64,000 nt of DNA from Penium margaritaceum (Eukaryota > Streptophyta > Zygnematophyceae > Desmidiales > Peniaceae): contig SZWC01000843.1 in assembly GCA_023375785.1 (NCBI GenBank), forward strand, positions 133,263 through 197,262, given 5' to 3'. Below the pieces are notes generated by a model that worked only from the letters and a program-made list of their open reading frames with translations, did not search any database and was not told the origin of the DNA. Below, one piece after another: positions 47,970-58,900 of this stretch. The translations under genes were made by a program, and so were the position numbers. Each line of letters starts with the position of its first letter. Position 1 is the stretch's first letter.

Positions 47970-48900
47970 CAGCGGTGGGACCATCCTACACCCTCGCCTC
48001 TCACTAGCTCAGAAACAGGATTTCCGGGACCTGTTGGAATCGTTTGCCGATATCTTTACTGGCTCCGCAACAGACCTTGGGGCTTTCAATGCATTCCACG
48101 TCATCAACACCGGAGCAACTCTCGCGATCAAGCAAACAGTCCCCCGGATCCTCCCCGATCAGGAGCAGATCGTCAATGAGGGTCTAGCGGAATTGAAATC
48201 GCAAGGAGTCATTGTCCCCATCGACAGCCCTTGGCGAGCCAACTTGGTCATCGTCTGCAAACCGGACGGGTCCAAACGCTTTTGTGTCGACTTCCACGCC
48301 CTCAACTGCGTCACAGAGGAAGATGCCTAGCCCATGCCGCTGATCGTCGAAATTTAAGAGCGCGAGCAGGGACGCGGATGGTTCATGAAGCTGGACGTCA
48401 AGGCAGCCTTCCACGCCGTTCTTATGCACCCGGACTCCGTCGCTAAGACAGCCTTCGTTACCCCCAAAGGACTCTACACTTTCACTCGCATGCCCTTTGG
48501 CCTCCGCAACGCCAGTGCCACATTCCAACACGTCATGGACTCCACCCTCAGCGGCATTCCTAATGTAAGCTGTTACATTGACGACATCATGGTTGCGGCC
48601 CATAGCTTCGCGGATCTATTCTCCTCCCTAGCTATCGTTTTCTCCGCCCTCCGCGCTACTAACCTCAAACTCACAGTCGCCAAGTGCTCCATCGGCGCCG
48701 CGAAGATGGAATTCCTGGGATTTGTCATGAGCGCCGATGGCATCAAGACGGATCCCGCGAAAATTGCGGCAGTCCAAGAATGGCGCCGACCGACCACGGC
48801 AGGCGAAGTCAAGATCTTCCTACGCTTCGTCTCTTTCTACCGCAAATTTGTCCGTGACCACGCCCGCATTATCCGCCCACTAGAGCAGCTCACCCATGAG
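47970..48900 (+). CDS. Reverse transcriptase domain of pol
   Basis: The reading from about 47980 carries the gypsy RT series. There is an N-terminal FADIF...GAFNAFHVINTG segment, then GVIVPIDSPWRANLVIVCKP, RFCVDFHALN (about 48277), WFMKLDVKAAFHAV (about 48383), TRMPFGLRNASATFQ and the active site YIDD (48574-48585). FLGFVMSADGIKTDPAKI and FVSFYRKFVRDH follow. The catalytic Asp residues in LDVKAAFH and YIDD are all present. Two stops, TAG 48328 (between DA and PMPLI) and TAA 48355, fall between the FCVDF and LDVKAAF motifs; from 48358 the frame is open through RNase H. YIDD instead of the commoner YVDD is a tolerated variant. It copies element RNA into DNA in the particle. Confidence 0.85.
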
Positions 48901-49404
48901 GACATCCCATTTGAATGGACAGCGGAGTGCGCCGCTACTTGGGCGGAGATCAAACGTCGATTGGTTACTGCCCCCATGCTTGAATTTCCTGATTTCAACC
49001 TACCCTTCTCCATCACTACCGACTGGTCGTGGGACGGCCTGGGTGCGGTCATGTCGCAGTCCATCCAGGAACAGATCCAGCGGGTGATAGCGTACGCTAG
49101 TCGAGCCCTCACTGACGGCGAGCGGAACAACCCACCAGTGAAAGGCGAATGCCTGGCCGTGCTTTGGGCACTCCAGCACTTCCGCGACTACATAAAAAAC
49201 GGCAAGCCATTCACGGTCCTCACCGACTATCAGGCGGTACAATGGCTCCTCACGACCCAGAATCACAAGGGCATATTGGCCAAGTGGGTGCTCCCCCTGT
49301 AGGGCTACAACATGAAGATCAAGTACCAACCCGCGCTTGCTAATCGCAATGCTGATGCACTCAGCAGCCTTCCCCGCACGGATTGGCGACATCCTGTGGA
49401 GTAA
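48901..49404 (+). CDS. RNase H domain of pol
   Basis: It directly follows RT in the same frame. SITTDWSWDGLGAVMSQ supplies the first catalytic Asp, VKGECLAVLWALQHFRDYI the Glu and FTVLTDYQAVQWLL the second Asp. NRNADALSSLP matches the ADALSR end motif (R to S). TAG 49300 stands where many relatives have Gln (L-stop-GYN), and TAA 49402 follows the domain. TDY instead of the usual TDH is a single-base C-to-T type change. The domain degrades the RNA strand during reverse transcription. Confidence 0.82.
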
Positions 49405-49950
49405 CATGACAAACCCGTGGATTCGCCTCTTGTGGCTGTTCCTCCTTCAGCGGCTGCCAAACCTCCATGGGAAGGCGTAGCACGAGCGTTAACGGACGCG
49501 GAATCCACGGCTGCCCTCCAACTCCTGTCTGAATTGGAACGTGCTGAGTGCTTGGACCCCTTAGACATCCTCCTGGCCCTCCCTGATACGGACATTCAGT
49601 TGGCCCGCCGCTTCAACCCTACGATCCGCGGCTGTACGCTAGGAGAAATTGCACCACATCTTCCGCCTCGCCCCTTGCTGCGATCGCGTCAGACAGCTGC
49701 CGGTGTGCCCACTGTTACCTCCCCTCCAAGACTGCCCCTCACTCCCTTAACATCCCCTCTCCTCGACATGCGCCACCCTCTGTCATTGGTGGACTTCCTC
49801 CTTCTTTCCCGTGCATCTGCAGAACGTCTCCTGTCTCTCTTCTCCTCCTCCGACTTCTCCCTCTTTCCTATTGACATCCACCTCTCATACACCGTTCACC
49901 GCAATACGGGTGTCCGCATGGTGGCCCAGGCCATCCTCACGACACACGAT
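49405..49950 (+). CDS. Pol C-terminal tail, unrecognised, truncated
   Basis: The RNase H frame continues for about 180 codons, through ALTDAESTAALQLLSELERA and a Pro/Leu/Ser-rich part, to VHRNTGVRMVAQAILTTHDP. No HHCC zinc finger and no integrase DDE motif is visible, although integrase normally comes next in gypsy elements. It may be the spacer before a lost integrase. It ends where satellite begins (TTACTTTGGTTAGTAAC). Confidence 0.45.
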
Positions 49951-52900
49951 CCTTACTTTGGTTAGTAACTGTACATGGTTACCACGCTGTGTCACTACGT
50001 ATCAAAGGTCTTTGTGCTTTCCAGTTGATGGCTAGTCTTCCCAAACCATTGTTACCCCCTCTGACTATCTGTGACTCGTATTGTGATTTGTCAACACTGA
50101 CCACATAAAGTGGAATTGTTTGGTCATGGTCAGTGACATATGCATACTTTGGTTGGTCACTGTGCATTGTAGCCACACTATGCCACTACACATTGAAGGT
50201 ATTTGTACTTGCTAGTCGATAACTAGTATTCAAAAACCATCATCTTCCACTCTGACCATTTGTGCCTCGTGTTATCAGTTGTCAATGTTTACCACACATG
50301 ATGACATTTTTTGGTCATGGTCAGTGACATACGCGTACTTTGGCTGGTCATCGTGCATGGTATCCACACCGTGCCACGACTCATCAAAGGACATTGTGCT
50401 TGCTAGTTGATACCTGGTGTTCCCAAACCATTGTTTCCCCCTCTGACCATTTGTGACTCGAATTATGAATTGCCAAGGTTGACCACACACAACGGATTTT
50501 TTTTCAAATGCAGTACATATGCCAAATTTGGTCCGTCATTTTGCATGGCAACCACACTGTGCTACTACTCATTGAAGGTCGTTGTACTTGCTAGTTGAGA
50601 AATGATATTCCCGGATCATTGTTTCCCCCTCTGACCGTTTGTGACTCGTGTCATGGTTGGTGAACGTTGACCACCCATATTGAAATTCCTTGTCATGATT
50701 AGTGACATATGCCTAGTTTGCTTGTTTGGTGTGCATACTAGCCACACCGTGCCACTACGTATTGAAATTCTTCGTCCTTTCTAGTCAATACACATGGTTC
50801 CCAAACCATTGTCTCTCCCTCTGACCATTTGTGACTCGTGTTATGAGTTTCAAATGTTGACCACACATAGTTGACTTCTTCGGTCATAGTCAGTGACGTA
50901 TGCATCCTTTAATTGGTCACTCTGCATGCTAGCCACACCGTGCAACTACTTGTTGAAGGACTTTGTACTTGCTAGTTGAAAACAGGTGTTCCCAACCCAT
51001 TGTTTCCCCCTCTGACCATTTGTGACTCGTGTTATGAGTTTTCAACGTTGACCACACACTGTTGAATTCTTTTGGTCATGGTTAGTGGCATATGCCTATT
51101 TTGGGTTGACACTGTACATGGTTACCACGCCGTGTCACTACGTATTGAAGGGCTTTGTGCTTTCTAGTTCATAGCTAGTCTTCCCAAACCATTGTAACCC
51201 CTTCTGACTATTTGTGACTCGTGTTTTGATTTGTCAACATTGACCACATGAAGTGGAAATGTTTAGGCATGGTCAGTGACATATGCATACTTTGGTTGGT
51301 CACTGTGCATTGTAGCCACACTATGCCACTACATATTGAAGGTATTTGTTCTTGCTATTCGATAACTAGTACTCAAAAACCATCATCTTCCACTCTAACG
51401 ATTTGTGCCTCGTGTTATCAGTTGTCAACGTTTACCACACATGGTGAAATTCTTTGGTCATGGTAAGTGACATACGCGTACTTTGGTTGGTCATCGTGCA
51501 TGGTATCCAAACCGTGCCACAACTCATTGAAGGTCATTGTACTTGCTAGTTGATACCTGGTGTTCCCAAACCATTGTTTCCCCCTCGGACCATTTGCGAC
51601 TCGTATTCTGAGATGTCAACGCTGACGACACACAGCGGATTTCTTTGCTTAGAGGCTGTACATATGCATGCTTGGTCGGTCATTGTGCATGGTAGCCACA
51701 CCGTGCTACTACTAATTGAAGGTCGTTGTACTTGCTAGTTGAGAACGGATATTCCTGGACCATTGTTTCCCCCTCTGACTGTTTGTGACTCGTGTTATGG
51801 TTGGTGAACGTTGACCACCAATATTGAAATTCTTTTGTCATGATTCGTGACATATGCCTAGTTTTGGTTGTTTGGTGTAAAAGTAGCCACAGCGTGCCAC
51901 TACGTATTGAAATGCTTTGTCCTTTCTACTCAATACATATGGTTCCCAAACCACTGTCTCTCCATCTGACCATTTGTGACTCGTGTTTTGAGTTGTCAAT
52001 GTTGACCACACATAGTGGACTTCTTCGGTCATAGTCAGTGACGTATGCATCCTTTGGTTGGTCACTGTGGATGCTAGCCACACCGTGCCACTGCTTGTAG
52101 AAGGACTTTGTACCTGCTAGTTGATAACTAGTGATCCCAACCCATTGTTGCCCCCTTTGACCATTTGTGACTCGTGGTATGAGTTTTCAACGTTGACCAC
52201 ACACTGTGGAATCCTTTTGGTCATGGTTAGTGGCATATGCCTACTTTGGTTTGTCACTGTACATGGCTATCACGCCATGTCACTATGTATTGAAGGTCTT
52301 TGTGCTTTCTAGTTGATAGCTCGTCTTCCCATACCATTCTTAGCCCCTCTGACTATCTGTGACTCATGTTGTGAGTTGTGAACATTGACCACATGAAGTG
52401 GAATTATTTGGTCATGGTCAGTGACATTTGCATACTTTGGTTGGTCACTGTGCATTGTAGCCACGCCATGCTACTACATATTGAAGGTATTTGTACTTGC
52501 TAGTCGATAACTAGAATTCAGTAACCATCATCTTCCACTCTGACCATTTGTGCCTCGTGTTATCAGTTGTCAACGTTTACCACACATGGTGAAATTATTT
52601 GGTCATGGTCAGTGACATACGCATACTTTGGTTGGTCATCGTGCATGGATTCCACACCGTGCCACAACTCATTGAAGGTCATTGTGCTTGCTAGTTGATA
52701 CCTGGTGTTCCCAAACCATTCATTCCCCGTTGGACTATTTGTGACTCGTATTATGAGTTGTCACTGTTGACCACACACAGTGGATTTCTTTGCTCAAAGG
52801 CAGTACATATGCCTACTTTGGTCCGTCATTGTGCATGGTAGCCACACCGTTCTACTGCTAATTGAAGGTCGTTGTACTTACTAGTTGAGAACTGATATTC

Positions 52901-55900
52901 CTGGACCATTGTTTGCCCCTCTGACCATTTGTGACTCGTGTTATGGTTGGTGAACGTTGACCACCCATATTGAAATTCTTTTGACACAACCAGAGACATA
53001 TGCCTAGGTTGGTTGTTTGGTGTGCATAGAAGCCACACCGTGCCACTACGTATTGAAATTGTTCTTCTTTCTAGTCAATACATATGGTTCCCAAACCATT
53101 GTCTCTCCATCTGACCATTTGTGACTCATGTTATGAGTTGTCAATGTTGACCACACACAGTGGACTTCTTCGGTCATAGTCAGTGACGTATGCATCCTTA
53201 CGTTGGTCACTGTGGATGCTAGCCACACCGTGCCACTGCTTGTTGAAGGACTTTGTACTTGCTAGTTGATAAATAGTGTTCCCAACCCATTGTTTCGCCC
53301 CTTGACGATTTGTGACTCGTGTTATGAGTTTTCAACGTTGACCGTACACTGTGGAATCCTTTTGGTCATGGTTAGTGGCATATGCCTACTTTGGTTCGTC
53401 ACTGTACATGGTTACCACGCCCTGTTACTACGTTTTGAAGGTCTTTGTGCTTTCTAGTTGATACCTAGTCTTTCCATGCCATTGTTACTCCCTCTGACTA
53501 TCTGTGACTCATGTTGTGATTTGTCAACATTGACCACATGAAGTGGAATTATTTGGTCATGGTCAGTGACATATGCATACTTTGGTTGGTCGCTGTGCAT
53601 TGTATCTACACCATGCCACTACATATTGAACGTATTTGTACTTGCTAGTCGATAACTAGTATTCAGAAACCATCATCTTCCACCCTGACCACTTGTGCCT
53701 CGTGTCATCAGTTGTTCACGTTTACCACACATGGTGACATTCTTTGGTCATGGTAAGTGACGTACGCGTACTTTGGTTGGTCATCGTGCATGGTATCCAC
53801 ACCGAGCCACAACTCATTGAAGGTCATTGTGCTTGCTAGTTGATGCCTGGTGTTCCCAAACCATCGTTTCCCCCTCGGACCATTTGTGACTCGTATTATG
53901 AGTTATCAACGTTGACTACACACAGCAGACTTCTTTGCTCAAAGGCAGTACATATACCTACTTTGGTCGGTCATTGTACATGGTAGCTACACCGTGCTAC
54001 TACTGATTGAAGGTCGTTGTACTTGCTAGCTGAGAACTGGTATTCGTGGACCATTGTTTCCCTCGCTGACCGTTTGTGACTCGTGTTATGGTTGGTGAAC
54101 GTTGACCACCCATATTGAAATTCTATGGTCATGGTCATTACATATGCCTAGTTTGGTTGTTTGGTGTGCATACCAGCCACACCGTGCCACTACGTTTTGA
54201 AGTTCTTTGTCCTTTCTAGTCCATGCATGAGGTTCCCAAACCATTGTCTCTCCCTCTGACCATTTGTGACTTGTGTGATGAGTCTTTAATGTTGACCACA
54301 CATGGTGGACTTCTTCAGTCATAGTGAGTGACGTATGCATTCTTTAGTAGATAACTGTGCATGCTAGCCACACTGTGCCACTGCATGTTGAAGGTCCTTG
54401 TACCTGCTAGTTGATAACTAGTGTTCCCAATCCATTGTTTATCCCTCTGACCATTTGTGACTCGTGTTATGAGTTTTCAAGGTTGACCACACACTGTGAA
54501 ATTCTTTAGGTCATGGTTAGTGACATATGCAAACTTTGGTTTGTCACTGTACATGGTTACCTCGCCGTGTCACTACGTATCAAAGATCTTTGTGCTTTCT
54601 AGTTGATAGCTACTCTTTGCAACCCATTGTTACCCTCTCTTACCATCTGTGACTCGTGTTGTTAGTTGTCAACATTGACCACATGAAGTGAAAGTATTTG
54701 GTCATGGTTAGTGACATATGCATACTTTGGTTGGTCACTGTGCACTGTAGGCACACTGTGCAACTACATATTGAAGGTATTTGTACTTGCTACTCGATAA
54801 CTAGTATTCAGAAACCATTATCTTCCACTCCGACCATTTGTGACTCGTGTTATGATTTGTCAGAGTTTACCACACATGGTGACATTCTTTGGTCATGGTC
54901 AGTGACATATGCATACTTTAGTTGGTCATCGTGCATGGTATCCACACCGTGCCACAACTCATTCAAGGTCATTGTGCTTGCTAGTTGATACCTGGTGTTC
55001 CCAAACCATTGTTTCCCCATCTGACCATTTGTGACTCGTATTATGAGTATTCAACGTTGACGACACACAGCGGATTTCTTTGGTCAAAGGCAGTACATAT
55101 GCCTACTTTTGTCGGTCATTGTGAATGGTAGCCATACCGTGCTACTACTGATTGAAGGTCGTTAGACTTGCTAGTTGAGAACTGATATTCCCAGACCATT
55201 GTTTCCCCTGTGACTCTTCTTATGGTTGGTTGATGTTGACCACCCATATTGAAATTGTTTGATCATGGTCAGTGACATATGCATAGTTTGGTTGTTTGGT
55301 GTGCATAGTAGCCACACTATGCCAGTACGTATTGAAGTTCTTTGTCCATTCTAGTCCATGCATAGGGTTCTCGAACCGTTGTCTCTCTCTGACCATTTGT
55401 GACTCGTGTTATGAGTTGTCAGTATTGACCACACATGGTTAACCTCTTCGGTCATAGTTAGTGACGTATGCATCCTTTGTTTGGTCACTGTGCACGCTAG
55501 CCACACCGTGCCACTACTTCTTGAAGGTCTTTGTACTTGCTAGTTGATAACTAGTGTTTCCAACCCATTGTTTCCCCCTCTGACCATTTGTGACTCGTAT
55601 TATGAGTTGTCAACGTTGACCACACACAGCAGATTTCTTTGGTCGAAGGCAGTACATACGTCAACTTTGGCCGGTCATTGTGCATGATAGCCACACCATG
55701 CTACTACTGATTGAAGGTCGTTGTACTTGCTAGTTGAGAACAGATATTACTGTACCATTATTTCATCCTTTGACCGTTTGTGACTCGTGTTATGGTTGGT
55801 GAACGTTGACCACCGATGTTAACATTCTTTGGTCATGGTCAATGACATATGCCTAGTTTGGTTGTTTGATGTGCATATTAGCCACACCCTGCCACTACGT

Positions 55901-58900
55901 ATTGAAGTTCGTTTTCCTTTCTAGTCCATGCATAAGGTTCCCAAACCATTTTCTCTCCCTCTGACCATTTGTGAATCGTGTTCTGAGTTGTTAATTTTGA
56001 TCACACATAGTGGAAGTCTTCGGTCATAGTTTGTGACATATGCATCCTTTGGTTGGTCACTATGCACGCTAGCCACACCGTGCCACTGCTTGTTGAAGGT
56101 CTTTGTACTTGCTAGTTGATAACTAGTGTTCCCAACCCACTGTTTCCCCGTCTGACCATTTGTGACTCGTGTTATGGGTTCTCAACGTTGTCCACACAGT
56201 GTGAAATTCTTTTGGTCATGGTTGGTGACATATGCATACTTTGGTTTGTCACTGTACATGGTTACCAGGCCGTGTCACTACGTATTGAAGGTCTTTGTGC
56301 TTTTTAGTTCATAGCTAGTCTTCCCAAACCATTGTTAACCCGTCTGAGTATGTGTGACTCTTGTTGTGAGTTGTCAACAATGACCACATGATGTGGAATT
56401 ATTTGGTCATTGTCAGTGACATATGCATACTTTGGTTGGTCACTGTGCATTGTAGCCACACTGTGCCACTACATTTTAAAGGTATTTGTACTTGCTAGTC
56501 GATAACTAGTATTCAGAATCCATTATCTTCCACTGGGACCAGTTGTGAATCCTGTTATGAGTTGTCAAAGTTTACTACACATGGTGACATTCTTCGGTCA
56601 TGGTCAGTGGCATATGCATACTTTGGTTGGTCATCGTGCATGGTATCCACACCATGCCACAACTCACTGAAGGTCATTGTGCTTGCTAGTTGATACCTGG
56701 TGTTCCCAAACCATTGTTTCCCCCTCTGGCCATTTGTGACCTGTGTTATGAGTTGTCAATGTTGACCACACGAAACAGATTTCTTTGGTCAAAGGCAGTA
56801 CATATGCCTACTTTGGCCGGTCGTTGTGCATGGTAGCCACATCGTGCTAATATTGATTGAAGATCGTTGTACTTTGTTGTTGAGAACTGATATTCCCGGA
56901 CCATTGTTTGCCCCTCTGACCGTTTGTGACTCGTGTTATGGTTGGTGAACGTTGGCCACCCATATTGAAATTCTTTGGTCATGGTCAGTGACATATGCCT
57001 AGTTTGGTTGTTTGGTGTGCATAGTAGCCACGCCGTGCCTCTACGCATTGCTGATCTTTGTCCTTTCTAGTCCATGCATATGGTTCCCAAACGATTGTCT
57101 CTCCCTCTGACCATTTGTGACTCTTGTTATGACCTGTCAATATTGACCAGACATAGAGGACTTCTTTGGTCATAGTCAGTGACGTATGCATCCTTTGGTT
57201 GGTCACTGTGCACGCTAGCTATACCGTGCCACTGCTTGTTGAAGGTCTTTGTACTTGCTAGATGATAACTAGTGTTCCCAAAGCATTGTTTCCTCCTATG
57301 ACCATTTGTGACTCGTAATATGAGTTTCAACGTTGACCACACACTGTGGAATTCTTTTGGTCATGGTTAGTGACATATGCATACTTTGGTTTGTCACTGT
57401 ACATGGTTACCACGCCGTGTCACTACGTATTGAAGGTCTTTGTGCTTTCTAATTGATAGTTAGTGTTCCCAAACCATTGTTTCCCTCTCTTACTGTCTGT
57501 GACTCGTGTCGTGAGTTGTCAAAGCTGACCATATGAAGTGAAATTTGTTGGTCATGGTCAGTGACATATGCATACTTTGGTTGGTCATTGTGCATGGTAG
57601 CCATACAGTGCCACTGAACATTGAAGGTATTTGTACTTGCTAGTTAAAAACTAGTATTCAGAAGCCATTTGCATCCACTCTGACCATGTGTGACTTGTGT
57701 TATGAGTTGTCAAAGTTTATCACACATGGTGACATTCTTTGGCCATGGTCAGTGACATGTGCATACTTTGGTTGGTCATCGTGCATGGTATCCACACCGT
57801 GCCACAGTTCATTGAAGGTCATTGTGCTTGCTAGTTGATACCTGGTGTTCCCAAACCATTGTTTCCCCCCCCTGACCATTTGTGACTCGTATTATGAGTT
57901 GTCAATGTTGACCACACACAACAGATTTCTTTGGTCAAAGGCAGTACATATGCCTACTTTGGTCGGTCATTGTGCATGGTAGCCACACCGTGCTACTACT
58001 GATCGAACGTCGATGTACTTGCTAGTTGAGAACTGATATTCCCAGACCATTGTTTCCCCCTCTGACCGTTTGTAACTTGTGTTATGGTTGGTGAACGTTG
58101 ACCACCCATATTGAAATTCTTTTGTCATGGTCAGTGACATATGCCTAGTTTAATTGTTTGGTGTGCATAGAAGCCACACCGTGCCACTACATATTGAAGT
58201 TCTTTGTCCTTTCTAGTCCATGCATAGGGTTCCCAAACCATTGTCTCCCCCTCTGACCATTCGTGACTCGTGTTATGAGTTGTCAATGTTGACCACAAAT
58301 AATGGACGTCTTCGGTCATAGTCAGTGATGTATGCATCCTTTGTTTGGTCATTGTGCACGCTAGCCACACCGTGCATATGCTTGGTGAAGGTCTTCGTAC
58401 TTGCTAGTTGATAACTTGTGTTCCCAACCCATTGTTTCCCTATATGACCATTTGTGACTCGTAATATGAGTTTTCAACGTTGATCACACATTGTGAAATT
58501 CTTCTGGTCATGGTTAGTGACATGCATACTTTGGTTTGTCACTGTACATGGTTACCTCGCCGTGTCACTACGTATTGAAGGTCTTTGTGCTTTCTAGTTG
58601 ATAGCTAGTCTTCCCAACACATTGTTACCATCTCTTACTATCTGTGACTGGTGTTGTGATATGTCAGCATTGACCACATGAAGTGAGATTCTTTGGTCAT
58701 GGTTAGTGACATATGCATACTTTGGTTGGTCACTGTGCATTGTAGCCACACTCTGTAACTACATATTAAACATATTTGTACTTGCTACTCAATAAATAGT
58801 ATTCACAAACCATTGTCTTCCACTTTGACCATTTGTGACTCGTGTTATGAGTTGTCAAAGTTTACCACACTGAGGGACATTATTTGGTCATGGTCAGTGA

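Larger units (their letters stand above)
42792..49950 (+). mobile_element. Ty3/gypsy LTR retrotransposon, 3' truncated
   Basis: The element has a 5' LTR (42792-43968), an internal region with gag, retropepsin, reverse transcriptase and RNase H in the gypsy order, and no integrase or 3' LTR. Enzyme order and motifs (DTGA, YIDD, TD and E of RNase H) place it in Ty3/gypsy. The right end stops in satellite at about 49950. The satellite there is at the C/D boundary, whereas the left flank stopped inside F. The right side was therefore lost by deletion or rearrangement and not by clean insertion. The internal GC-rich sequence contrasts with the AT-richer satellite. Confidence 0.88.

Noticed and set aside
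49405-49950. Integrase in the pol tail
   Set aside because: No HHCC finger or DDE spacing could be found in any frame before the satellite begins.
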